Assembly: GCF_016862375.1 (NCBI RefSeq)
Contig: NZ_BOMV01000059.1
Span: forward strand, 1 to 64,000
DNA: 64,000 bases
Reading direction: 5' to 3'
DNA from: Paractinoplanes rishiriensis
GTDB lineage: Bacteria > Actinomycetota > Actinomycetes > Mycobacteriales > Micromonosporaceae
A program made the translations under genes and the position numbers. Every line of letters starts with the position of its first letter. The stretch's first letter is position 1. This document shows positions 45,441 to 53,701 of this stretch, piece by piece. The notes under the pieces were generated by a model. It saw only the letters and a program-made list of their open reading frames with translations, was not told the origin of the DNA and searched no databases.

Positions 45441-45458
45441 TTTCCGGTTCGCCGGAAA
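45441..45458 (+). promoter_or_regulatory. UUCG hairpin upstream of fliC
   Basis: TTTCCGG-TTCG-CCGGAAA forms a 7-bp stem with a very stable UUCG tetraloop about 105 nt before the fliC start. It may be part of the fliC leader RNA or a terminator-like element. It contains a GGA that CsrA could contact (inference). Confidence 0.45.
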
Positions 45459-45548
45459 AGTGCGAAGAAATCTCAGAGACTGCTTGATGACCCGATCGGC
45501 CTGGCTAACCGCCATCGGCTCACGGACGGGCCGGACAGACCCTCACTC

Positions 45549-45557
45549 AAGGAGGAA
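45549..45557 (+). promoter_or_regulatory. fliC ribosome binding site with CsrA-type GGA motifs
   Basis: The Shine-Dalgarno AAGGAGGAA, 5 nt before the ATG, contains two overlapping GGA trinucleotides in CAAGGAGGAAG, close to the CsrA consensus core ANGGA. CsrA bound here would block initiation, as at Bacillus hag. Confidence 0.5.
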
Positions 45558-45562
45558 GATCC

Positions 45563-46741
45563 ATGGGTCTCCGCATCAACCAGAACATCGCCGCCCAGAA
45601 CGCCTACCGGAACCTGTCGGTCACCGACAACCAGATGTCGAAGTCGCTGGAGAAGTTGTCCAGCGGTTTCCGGATCAACCGGGCGGCGGACGACGCAGCC
45701 GGTCTCTCGATCTCCGAGGGTCTGCGCGCGCAGGTCGGCGGCCTCAAGGTCGCGGTCCGCAACGCGCAGGACGCCATCAGCGTCGTGCAGACTGCCGAGG
45801 GCGCCCTGAACGAGGTCACCAGCATGCTGCAGCGCATGCGCGACCTGGCCGTCCAGGCCTCGAACGCCTCCCTCGACGCCGACGCCAAGAACGCGGCGCA
45901 GAAGGAGTTCGCACAGCTCGGTGAGGAGATCGACCGGATCGGTTCAACGACTGCCTTCGGCAAGTCCAAGCTCCTCGACGGCTCGTTCGGCACCACGCAG
46001 GAACTGGTCGGCACCAAGACCACCGATCCCATGCCGACGAGCGTGAGCTTCGACGTAACTCACCTCGGCGACAATGCGACCGCGCTGGTCCCACCGATCA
46101 GCATCTCCGCGAGTGTGGCTGCGGACGCGACCGCACAGGATCTCGCCGCGGCGATCAACACCTCGCTGTCGACGGCGCTCAAGGCCGCTGGTCACCAGGG
46201 CAACGAGCTCCAGATTTCGGCCTCCGTCGCCAGCGACGGCACCGGCGTCACTTGGACCGCCAGCGGCTCCAAGGAGTTCACCATGGCCAACGGCATCGCC
46301 GACCTCGACATCGCGTCCGCGACGCCCAGCGGTGCGAGCGCCAACCCCACGTCGGGCGACTTCCAGATCGGCGCCAACTCGGGCGAGAAGCTCGGTGTCG
46401 TCATCTCCAAGATGAGCACCGATTCGCTCGGCATCAGCACCAACAGCCTCAGCACCACGGCGGGTGCCAGTGCGGCGATCACCGCGCTCGACTCGGCACT
46501 CAAGACCGTGTCCGACCAGCGTGCCGACCTCGGTGCCTTCCAGAACCGCTTCGAGCACACGATCAACAACCTGAACGTCTCGGTCGAGAACCTGTCGGCG
46601 TCCGAGTCCCGGATCCGGGACACCGACATGGCGCAGGAGATGGTCTCCTTCACCCGGAGCCAGATCCTCACCCAGGCCGGCACCGCGATGCTGTCGCAGG
46701 CCAACCAGGCCTCGCAGAACGTGCTCTCGCTGCTCCGCTAG
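45563..46741 (+). CDS. fliC: flagellin
   Basis: 392 aa. Conserved D0/D1 ends: GLRINQNIAAQNAYRNLSVT, LEKLSSGFRINRAADDAAGL, and at the C-terminus LGAFQNRFEHTINNLNVSVE and AGTAMLSQANQASQNVLSLL. The middle ~190 residues are a variable Ser/Thr/Ala-rich surface domain. Forms the filament and is exported by the flagellar type III apparatus. Followed by a terminator before fliD. Confidence 0.98.
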   Translation: MGLRINQNIAAQNAYRNLSVTDNQMSKSLEKLSSGFRINRAADDAAGLSISEGLRAQVGGLKVAVRNAQDAISVVQTAEGALNEVTSMLQRMRDLAVQASNASLDADAKNAAQKEFAQLGEEIDRIGSTTAFGKSKLLDGSFGTTQELVGTKTTDPMPTSVSFDVTHLGDNATALVPPISISASVAADATAQDLAAAINTSLSTALKAAGHQGNELQISASVASDGTGVTWTASGSKEFTMANGIADLDIASATPSGASANPTSGDFQIGANSGEKLGVVISKMSTDSLGISTNSLSTTAGASAAITALDSALKTVSDQRADLGAFQNRFEHTINNLNVSVENLSASESRIRDTDMAQEMVSFTRSQILTQAGTAMLSQANQASQNVLSLLR

Positions 46742-46794
46742 GCGATTTAGCAACCGAACCGAACTGAATCGCCAGCGTTGCTGACCGAATAGGT

Positions 46795-46822
46795 AGGGGT
46801 AGCCGGTCTTCCGGCTGCCCCT
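46795..46822 (+). terminator. terminator between fliC and fliD
   Basis: 12-bp stem with one G-T pair (AGGGGTAGCCGG with CCGGCTGCCCCT) and TCTT loop, 53 bp after fliC. It probably keeps flagellin expression much higher than that of fliD. Confidence 0.75.
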
Positions 46823-46855
46823 ATCGCCTTTGTTGTCGAAGGAAGGCAGGCACCT

Positions 46856-48292
46856 GTGACCACCTCAGTCGACGGCCTCGTCAGCGGCTTGAGCACTTCT
46901 TCGCTCATTCAGCAGCTGATGCAGGTCGAAAAGGCTCCGCAGGACCGGCTCAAGACGAAGGTCACCACGGCTCAGACCGCGGTGTCCTCGTACCAGTCCG
47001 TGAACTCCAAGCTTTCCTCGCTCAAGAGCGCCGCCGACGACATCAGCCAGCTCAAGACCTGGCGGGCCATCAAGCCGACGTCGACCTCGAGCAACGTGAC
47101 CGCCACGGCCACCGGCGGCCTCAACGCCGCCGCCGGCGAGCTCACCTTCGACATCACCAAGCTCGCCCGGGCACAGAGCACCACCATGAAGGTGGACACC
47201 ACCAAGAGCTTCGACACCAACAACGACGGCACCCCCGATGCCCCCGTGCGCATCACCAACGCCGCCTCGCTCGACGTCACGCCGGTTACCTACGACAAGG
47301 ACGGGCTGGTCATCTCGACCGGTACCCCGGTGCCGGTGGACATCAGCGCGGACCAGTCGGCCGAGGGCATCGCCAAGGCGATCAACCAGGCCAACCTCGG
47401 CATTCGCGCGTACGTCGTCAAGGTCTCCGACACCGAGGGCGTGCTCCAGTTCACCGGCACCAAGCCCGGTGCCGACAAGGGCTTCACGATCGACGGCCTG
47501 AACGGAACGGGGGTCGGCGGCACCGATCCGGTGACCCGGGTCTCGCAGAACGCCGTCATGCAGGTCGGCGACCCGAACAACGGCGGTTACACGATCGAGA
47601 GCGGCAACAACACCTTCGCCGACGTGATCCCGGGCGTCACCATCACGGCCACCAAGGAGGACAACAACGTCACCGTGTCGGCCGCCGCGGACGTGAGCGG
47701 TGTCGCCGCCAAGTTCCAGGCGCTGGTCGACGCCGCGAACGCCACCCTGACCGAGATCGGCACGCAGACCGCGTACAACGCCGAGACCAAGAAGGGCTCG
47801 CCGCTGACCGGCGACTTCATGGTGCGTCAGATGTCGCAGACCATCCTGAGCGCGGTCAGCATCGGCCTCACGTACCCGAACCCGAAGTTCGACGCGAACC
47901 AGGCGGAAGGCCCCGGCAACCTCAAGAACATCGAGTTCGGCAGCCTCGCCAAGCTGGGCATCGAGCTGAGCCGGGACGGCAAGCTCTCGTTCGACGCCGG
48001 CAAGTTCACCGCCGGCTACAACACCGACCCGGCCGCGATCCAGGAGGCGGGTATCGCCCTCGGCGACGCCTTCGAGTCGCTGGCTGGCAAGCAGTCGACC
48101 AGCGTGACGGCCGTGGTCACCGGGCGCAAGAACGAGATCGACACGATCAACACCCAGATCAGCAACTGGGACGTACGCCTGTCCGCGCGGCAGGCCGCCC
48201 TGCAGCGGCAGTACGCCAGTCTGGAGACCTCGCTGGGCTCGCTCAAGAACCAGTCGAGCTGGCTCGCCGGTCAGCTGGGCGGCCTCGGCTGA
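46856..48292 (+). CDS. fliD: flagellar filament capping protein FliD (HAP2)
   Basis: 478 aa from GTG at 46856. SVDGLVSGLSTSSLIQQLMQ opens the HAP2 N-terminal coil. The central D2/D3 region and the C-terminal coil (ISNWDVRLSARQAALQRQYA) complete it. Caps the filament tip and folds incoming flagellin. Confidence 0.96.
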   Translation: MTTSVDGLVSGLSTSSLIQQLMQVEKAPQDRLKTKVTTAQTAVSSYQSVNSKLSSLKSAADDISQLKTWRAIKPTSTSSNVTATATGGLNAAAGELTFDITKLARAQSTTMKVDTTKSFDTNNDGTPDAPVRITNAASLDVTPVTYDKDGLVISTGTPVPVDISADQSAEGIAKAINQANLGIRAYVVKVSDTEGVLQFTGTKPGADKGFTIDGLNGTGVGGTDPVTRVSQNAVMQVGDPNNGGYTIESGNNTFADVIPGVTITATKEDNNVTVSAAADVSGVAAKFQALVDAANATLTEIGTQTAYNAETKKGSPLTGDFMVRQMSQTILSAVSIGLTYPNPKFDANQAEGPGNLKNIEFGSLAKLGIELSRDGKLSFDAGKFTAGYNTDPAAIQEAGIALGDAFESLAGKQSTSVTAVVTGRKNEIDTINTQISNWDVRLSARQAALQRQYASLETSLGSLKNQSSWLAGQLGGLG

Positions 48293-48336
48293 CCTTTCCG
48301 CCCGACCAGTCACCCGAGCACCTACCGAGGAGCCTG

Positions 48337-48714
48337 ATGAACTCTCCGCTGCGCGACCGATACCTGCAGGAATCGATCAACACCGCCTCGCCCGGCAAGC
48401 TGCTCCAGATGCTGTACGACCGGCTCGTCCTCGACCTCATGCAGGCCGAGGAGGCGCTGCGCACCAACAATCGGGAGTTGGCACACGAACGTCTCACCCA
48501 CGCCCAGGAGATCGTCATCGAGCTCCGCACCAGCCTGGACGTGGACGCCTGGACCGGCGGGCCGGGCCTGGCCGCACTGTACGGCTTCCTGCTCACCGAG
48601 CTGATCGGGGCGAACATCGCCCGGGACGCCGACCGGGTCGCTTCCTGCCGTTCCCTGGTAGAGCCGCTGCGCGACGCCTGGCGCGAGGCAGCCGCCGCGG
48701 CGGTCGGCGGCTGA
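48337..48714 (+). CDS. fliS: flagellin export chaperone FliS
   Basis: 125 aa four-helix protein. YLQESINTASPGKLLQMLYD and the helix AQEIVIELRTSLDVD are the FliS signature. Binds the flagellin C-terminus before export. 44 bp after fliD. Confidence 0.95.
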   Translation: MNSPLRDRYLQESINTASPGKLLQMLYDRLVLDLMQAEEALRTNNRELAHERLTHAQEIVIELRTSLDVDAWTGGPGLAALYGFLLTELIGANIARDADRVASCRSLVEPLRDAWREAAAAAVGG

Positions 48715-48718
48715 GCCG

Positions 48719-49039
48719 ATGTCCGGAGACTGGAACGGCGCCTGGGCGGCGGCCCTGGACGAGCTCGAGCTGGACGTGGCCCAGATCGAGACCATGCTCG
48801 CCGACGAGCACCGGCACGCCGAGACACCGCCGGCCAGCCTCTGGAAGCCACCGACCGAGCTCGGTGCGCTTCCGCTGGAGCTCCGGCCGCGGGCCGACGA
48901 GATCCTGACCCGCCAGCTGCGGGCTGCCGAGGAACTCGGCCGGCGGCTGACCGCCAACCGGCAGCAGATGGCCATGACCGCCCGGATGGAAACCGGCGAG
49001 GCGAACAAACGCCCCGTCTACGTCGACCGGGCCATGTGA
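48719..49039 (+). CDS. FliT-like small helical protein
   Basis: 106 aa, 4 bp after fliS. Mostly helical (WNGAWAAALDELELDVAQIE, ILTRQLRAAEELGRRLTANR) with a Pro-rich break at ~38-52. It occupies the place of fliT, the FliD chaperone, in other fliD-fliS operons. Sequence identity to FliT is not recognisable, so this is a positional inference. Confidence 0.6.
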   Translation: MSGDWNGAWAAALDELELDVAQIETMLADEHRHAETPPASLWKPPTELGALPLELRPRADEILTRQLRAAEELGRRLTANRQQMAMTARMETGEANKRPVYVDRAM

Positions 49040-49056
49040 CCCGACACCGAAAACGA

Positions 49057-49086
49057 TCCCGGAGTCCCCGGCCAGGGGGCCCGGGA
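49057..49086 (+). terminator. terminator after fliD-fliS-fliT-like operon
   Basis: Stem of TCCCGG/CCGGGA and GTCCCC/GGGGGC with one bulged A, followed by CGTTTG. Separates the filament genes from the flgB operon. Confidence 0.75.
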
Positions 49087-49220
49087 CGTTTGTGTGCAAC
49101 CTCTCGGCAACCTGTTCGCGCTCAGCGGATCGGCGGCCGGGCCGAACTGCATGGTACGAGCACGGATTGCTCAAGCAAAAAGCCACGGATCGGCACCTTG
49201 ACCTACACCAAGGAGCTGCT

Positions 49221-49568
49221 GTGTTCGACGATATTTCGTCGTCTGCCCTGCGCGTCGCGGTCTCCGGCCTGGCGGCCCGGCAGAACGCCATCGCCAACAA
49301 CATCGCGAACATCGAAACCCCCGGCTACCGTGCCCGTAAAGTGGCATTTGAGGACGCGCTGCACGGCGCTGTCACCCGGGGCGAGTCGCCGGCCGGAGTG
49401 ACGCCGACAACGCTGACGTCGCTGGAGCCGACCCGGCTCAACGGCAACAACGTCAACCTCGACCAGGAGACGCTGTCGCACATCGACACCACGATGCGCT
49501 ACCAGCTGACCCTCCGGGCGCTGGACAGCAAGTACAGCATGCTGCGCGACGCGATCAAGGGGGCCTGA
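49221..49568 (+). CDS. flgB: flagellar basal-body rod protein FlgB
   Basis: 115 aa from GTG at 49221 with AAGGAG upstream. LRVAVSGLAARQNAIANNIA then NIETPGYRARKVAFEDAL is the rod-protein N-terminal motif. Proximal rod subunit. First gene of the basal-body operon. Confidence 0.95.
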   Translation: MFDDISSSALRVAVSGLAARQNAIANNIANIETPGYRARKVAFEDALHGAVTRGESPAGVTPTTLTSLEPTRLNGNNVNLDQETLSHIDTTMRYQLTLRALDSKYSMLRDAIKGA

Positions 49569-49571
49569 TAG

Positions 49572-49967
49572 ATGAGCACGTTCAACGCGATCGGCACTTC
49601 CGGCACCGGCGTCACCGTATACCGCAAGTGGCTCGACGCCGTGTCGGACAACATCGCCAACATGGACAACACCAGCCGGACCTCGGAGAAGGCCTTCCAG
49701 GCCCGCTACGTCATCGCCCAGCAGGCGGCTGACGGCAACGGCGCTCAGGTCGGCGGGATGGCCCTGGGCAGCGCGGAAGGCGTCCTGGTTCACGATCCGA
49801 CCAACCCGCTTGCGGACAACCAGGGTTACGTCCGCAAGCCGGACATCGACCTCGGCGGCCAGATGGCCCAGCTGATGATGGCTCAGCGCGGCTACCAGGC
49901 CAACCTCGCAGTTGTCGACCGCGCGAAGGACTCGTACCACGCGGCCATCAACCTCGGGAAGGGATGA
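49572..49967 (+). CDS. flgC: flagellar basal-body rod protein FlgC
   Basis: 131 aa. FNAIGTSGTGVTVYRKWLDA and SDNIANMDNTSRT at the N-terminus, and MAQLMMAQRGYQANLAVVDR at the C-terminus, are rod/hook signatures. Proximal rod subunit, 3 bp after flgB. Confidence 0.96.
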   Translation: MSTFNAIGTSGTGVTVYRKWLDAVSDNIANMDNTSRTSEKAFQARYVIAQQAADGNGAQVGGMALGSAEGVLVHDPTNPLADNQGYVRKPDIDLGGQMAQLMMAQRGYQANLAVVDRAKDSYHAAINLGKG

Positions 49968-49972
49968 GTTAG

Positions 49973-50308
49973 ATGACCTCTCCGATCAATGCGATCGGCG
50001 GGTTCTCGCCGGTGTCCGGGCTCGACGCCGTCAAGGGGCTGGAAGGCCTCGGCACGACGGCCGGCCCGGTCGCACCGCAGGGCCCCAACGAGAGCTTTGC
50101 CAGCATGCTCTCCCGTGGTCTGGAGAGCGTGCAGGGGATGCAGGCCAACGCCAGCAACCTGGCCACCCAGGTCGCCGACGGCTCACTGAAGGACCCGGCG
50201 CAGTACACCATGGCCGCCAACGAGGCCCAGCTCGGGCTCCAGCTCACGCTGGCCATCCGGAACAAGGCCGTGGAAGCTTTCCAGGAAATCATGAGGATGC
50301 AGGCCTGA
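49973..50308 (+). CDS. fliE: flagellar hook-basal body protein FliE
   Basis: 111 aa. The C-terminal helices (QYTMAANEAQLGLQLTLAIR then NKAVEAFQEIMRMQ) are the FliE signature. Joins the MS ring to the rod. 5 bp after flgC. Confidence 0.95.
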   Translation: MTSPINAIGGFSPVSGLDAVKGLEGLGTTAGPVAPQGPNESFASMLSRGLESVQGMQANASNLATQVADGSLKDPAQYTMAANEAQLGLQLTLAIRNKAVEAFQEIMRMQA

Positions 50309-50309
50309 C

Positions 50310-51932
50310 ATGACCGACCGCCTTCCCGCTCCGGTTCGCCGCATCTCGCAGACCTTCCGGTCCTTCACGCCGGGCCAGAAGGCCGTCACCATCGCGGCGG
50401 TGCTCGCTCTTGTGATCGGTGCCTACTTCTTCGCCACCTGGGCGTCGAAGCCGACGTACTCGATCCTGTTCAACAACCTGTCGACCAAGGACGCCAGCGC
50501 GATCGTCGAGTCGCTGCAGAAGTCCGGCACGAGCTACGAGCTGGCGAACGACGGCCAGACCGTGCTCGTCCCGCAGGATCAGGTGAACACGCTCCGGTTG
50601 TCGCTGAGCGGCGAAGGGCTGCCCGGCGACGCCGGAACGGGCTATTCCCTGCTGGACCAGCAGGGAATCACCACGAGCGACTTCATGCAGCACACGAACT
50701 ATCAGCGGGCGCTGGAAGGCGAACTTTCCAAGACCATCAAGTCCATCGAGGGCGTCGAGGCGGCCACCGTGCACCTCGTCATCCCGCAGAAGGACGTCTT
50801 CGCCGACAACGAGAAGAAGCCGACCGCCTCGGTCCTGGTGGCCTCGGCGTCGACCCAGCCGCTGAGCGGCCAGCAGGTGCAGGCCATCGTGCACCTGGTG
50901 GCCTCCAGCGTGGAGGGCCTCGACCCGACCCAGGTCACCGTGGCCGGCGCGGACGGCAAGATCCTGTCGACCGGCGGTGGTGCGGCCGTCGGCACCGGCG
51001 GGGACAGCGGCGCCGAGTCGCAGACCGTCGGGTTCCAGAACCGGATGAACAGCTCGCTGCAGAACATGCTGGACAGCGTGGTGGGTCCCGGGAACGCCGT
51101 GGTCAACACGACCGCCGAGCTCGACTTCGACCGGACCCAGACCGACAAGGAAACCTACAACGCCGATCCCTCGCTCCCGGCCCTGTCCGAGAGCAACAAC
51201 CGGGAGGCGTACAACAACGGCGCCAACTGCGTCGGCGGCGTGCTGGGCCCGGACAACATCGCCGGACCCGGTTGCGCGCCGGGCGGCACCGGGCAGGGCA
51301 CCGGCCAGTACGAGAACAGCCAGACCGTCCGGAACAACGCGGTGAACAAGACCCGCGAGGTGCGCCAGAGCGCTCCCGGCGCGATCAAGCGGCTGGCGGT
51401 GGCGGTGCTGCTCAACAGCAACGTGGCCGGCACCATCGACCCGGCTCAGGTGCAGGAGCTGGTCACTGCGGCCGCCGGCATCGACGCCAACCGCGGCGAC
51501 ACCATCGCGGTCAGTGCCATGCCGTTCGACAACAGCGCCGCCGAGCAGGCCCAGAAGGCCCTCGAGGCCGCCACCGCCGCCGAGCAGTCCGCCAAGCAGA
51601 TGTCGCTGATCAAGACGGGCGCCCTGGCCGCGGTGATCCTGGCGCTGCTCTTCCTGGCCTGGCGGGCCAGCCGCCGCTCCAAGAAGCGCAAGTCGCTGAC
51701 CCCGGAGGAGCGCAAGCACCTCGAGGACATGCAGGCCGCCCTGGAGCAGCAGCGCCTCGCCGAACTGAACCAGGCGATCCCCGCGCAGATGCTCGAGGCC
51801 GCGCCGGAGGCGTACCCGGACGTGGAAGCTCGGCAGGAACGCGTGCGCGAGATCGAGCAGATGGTCAAAGATCAGCCTGAGGAGATGGCGGTGCTGCTGC
51901 GCGGCTGGCTGGCCGCCGACGCGACGCACTGA
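50310..51932 (+). CDS. fliF: flagellar MS-ring protein FliF
   Basis: 540 aa. TM1 near residues 24-46 (AVTIAAVLALVIGAYFFATW), ring-building motifs (LSTKDASAIVESLQ, LEGELSKTIKSIEGVEAATV), a Gly/Asn-rich insertion around 290-340, and TM2 near 440-455 (GALAAVILALLFLAWRA). The cytoplasmic tail ends EEMAVLLRGWLAAD, the FliG-binding helix. Membrane ring of the basal body. Confidence 0.97.
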   Translation: MTDRLPAPVRRISQTFRSFTPGQKAVTIAAVLALVIGAYFFATWASKPTYSILFNNLSTKDASAIVESLQKSGTSYELANDGQTVLVPQDQVNTLRLSLSGEGLPGDAGTGYSLLDQQGITTSDFMQHTNYQRALEGELSKTIKSIEGVEAATVHLVIPQKDVFADNEKKPTASVLVASASTQPLSGQQVQAIVHLVASSVEGLDPTQVTVAGADGKILSTGGGAAVGTGGDSGAESQTVGFQNRMNSSLQNMLDSVVGPGNAVVNTTAELDFDRTQTDKETYNADPSLPALSESNNREAYNNGANCVGGVLGPDNIAGPGCAPGGTGQGTGQYENSQTVRNNAVNKTREVRQSAPGAIKRLAVAVLLNSNVAGTIDPAQVQELVTAAAGIDANRGDTIAVSAMPFDNSAAEQAQKALEAATAAEQSAKQMSLIKTGALAAVILALLFLAWRASRRSKKRKSLTPEERKHLEDMQAALEQQRLAELNQAIPAQMLEAAPEAYPDVEARQERVREIEQMVKDQPEEMAVLLRGWLAADATH

Positions 51933-51968
51933 CGCTTTGGGTTCGGCACGGGCTGAGGAGAGTACGCA

Positions 51969-53003
51969 TTGACCACACCGGGCACACCGGCGCTCACCAC
52001 GCTGTCGATGACGGGCGTCCGCAAAGCCGCGATCATGCTGGTCCAGTTCGGTAAGGAGCACTCGGCGCAGATCCTCGGCAGCATGTCCGAGAAAGAGGTC
52101 GAGATGATCTCGGCCGAGGTCGCCCGGCTGGGCAAGCTCGATCCGATCGTCGTGGACGACGTGATGGACGAGTTCTACGCCATGGCGACCACCCGGTACG
52201 CCGGCTCGGGCGGCATGGACTACGCGCGCGAGCTGCTCGAGTCGTCACTGGGCAAGGAGCGTGCGGCGCTCATCCTGGACCGGCTCGAAGCCTCGATGAA
52301 CGACATCCCGTTCAACTTCCTCAGCCACGCCGACCCGCGCCAGCTCCTCTCCTACGTGCAGCACGAACACCCGCAGACGATCGCGCTGGTGCTCGCGCAC
52401 ATCCCCGCGGCGCTGGCCTCGTCGATCCTGGCCGGACTGTCCCTCGAAGTGCAGACCGAGGTGGCACACCGGATCGCGGTCATGGACCGCACCTCACCGG
52501 AGATCATCCGGCAGGTCGAGGCCGCGCTCCAGCGCAAGCTCTCCTCGGTGCTCCAGCCGGACGAGCTCTCCACGGTCGGCGGCCTGACGCCGCTGGTCGA
52601 GATCATCAACCGTGCCGACCGCACCACCGAGCGGCTCATCCTGGAGGCCCTGGACGCGCGCAGCCCCGAGCTGGCCGAGGAGATCCGGCGCCGGATGTTC
52701 ATGTTCGAGGACATCATCAACCTCGAGGACCGTGCCGTGCAGCTGGTGCTGCGCCAGGTCGAGCCGGCCGACCTCGCCACCGCCCTCAAGGGTGTGCCGG
52801 ACACGGTGCGCGACAAGGTCACCCGGAACCTGTCCGAGCGTGGCCGGGAGAACCTGCTCGAGGAGATCGACCTGCTCGGCCCGGTCAAGGTCAAGATGGT
52901 CGAGGAGGCTCAGGCCAAGATCGTTTCGGTGATCCGTTCGCTCGAGGACTCCGGCCAGATCGAGGTCCAGCGCGGCGGCGAGGCCGATGAGCTCATCGCC
53001 TGA
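51969..53003 (+). CDS. fliG: flagellar motor switch protein FliG
   Basis: 344 aa from TTG at 51969 with GAGGAGAG upstream. FliG-N (TGVRKAAIMLVQFGKEHSAQ), middle domain with EHPQTIALVLAHI, and the C-terminal torque helix (DDIxxLEDR-like DIINLEDRAVQLVLRQVEP). Interacts with the stator and FliF. Its end overlaps fliH by 17 bp. Confidence 0.97.
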   Translation: MTTPGTPALTTLSMTGVRKAAIMLVQFGKEHSAQILGSMSEKEVEMISAEVARLGKLDPIVVDDVMDEFYAMATTRYAGSGGMDYARELLESSLGKERAALILDRLEASMNDIPFNFLSHADPRQLLSYVQHEHPQTIALVLAHIPAALASSILAGLSLEVQTEVAHRIAVMDRTSPEIIRQVEAALQRKLSSVLQPDELSTVGGLTPLVEIINRADRTTERLILEALDARSPELAEEIRRRMFMFEDIINLEDRAVQLVLRQVEPADLATALKGVPDTVRDKVTRNLSERGRENLLEEIDLLGPVKVKMVEEAQAKIVSVIRSLEDSGQIEVQRGGEADELIA

Positions 53004-53673
53004 GTCCCGCAACCCCGTGCTGCGCGGCACGGTCGCCGACTCGGCGGCCGCCGCCCAGTTCGTCACCGACCTGCGGCACGACCAGCCGGCCGGCATGGTC
53101 GACAACGAGGCCGTGGAGCGGGCCAAGCAACAGGCCCGCACCGCCGGTTACGCCGAGGGCTGGGCGCAGGGGCAGCGCGAGGCTGCGGCGGTGGCCGAGC
53201 AGACCGCGGTCCGCGCCCGGGCCGCCGAGGAGGCGCACCAGCAGCGCCGGGCCAACGCCCTGGCGCAGGCCGTGAACGCGCTCGGCCGGGCCGTCACCGA
53301 CCTGGAGAACCAGCTCATGCCGACCTTCACCGAGCTGCAGGAGGTGCTGCTGACGCACGCCTTCGAGCTGGCCGAGGCGATCGTCGGACGCACCCTGGAC
53401 GACCCGCAGCGCCGCGGCGCGGACGCGCTGCGGCGGGCCATGTCGGCCGCGCCGGGTTCGCCCAGCCTGGTCGTCACGCTCTGCCCGGCCGACTTCGAGA
53501 CGCTGGTCGGCGCGCAGGGGCAGACCGAGTTCGACCACGACGGGCGACGGGTGATCCTGCGCCAGGACCCCGCACTCCAGCCCGGCGACGCCGTGGCCGA
53601 GACCGGGACGACGACCGTGGACGCCACCATCGCGGCCGCGGTGGCCCGGGCCCGCGAGGCGCTGCGCGTCTAG
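52987..53673 (+). CDS. fliH: flagellar export ATPase regulator FliH
   Basis: 228 aa. The glycine-spaced helix GYAEGWAQGQREAAAVAEQ and the C-terminal domain (FELAEAIVGRTLDD, LQPGDAVAETGTTTVDATI) match FliH. Regulates FliI and links it to the C-ring. Overlaps fliG by 17 bp in another frame. Confidence 0.92.
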   Translation: MSSSPESRNPVLRGTVADSAAAAQFVTDLRHDQPAGMVDNEAVERAKQQARTAGYAEGWAQGQREAAAVAEQTAVRARAAEEAHQQRRANALAQAVNALGRAVTDLENQLMPTFTELQEVLLTHAFELAEAIVGRTLDDPQRRGADALRRAMSAAPGSPSLVVTLCPADFETLVGAQGQTEFDHDGRRVILRQDPALQPGDAVAETGTTTVDATIAAAVARAREALRV

Positions 53674-53701
53674 CGGCGCCGGGTAACCGAAAGGGCTGAG
53701 G

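Noticed and set aside
49140..49220. Sigma-28/WhiG-type promoter before flgB
   Set aside because: CGGATCGG-like elements are present, but no TAAA plus GCCGATAA pair with correct spacing could be found here or before fliC.
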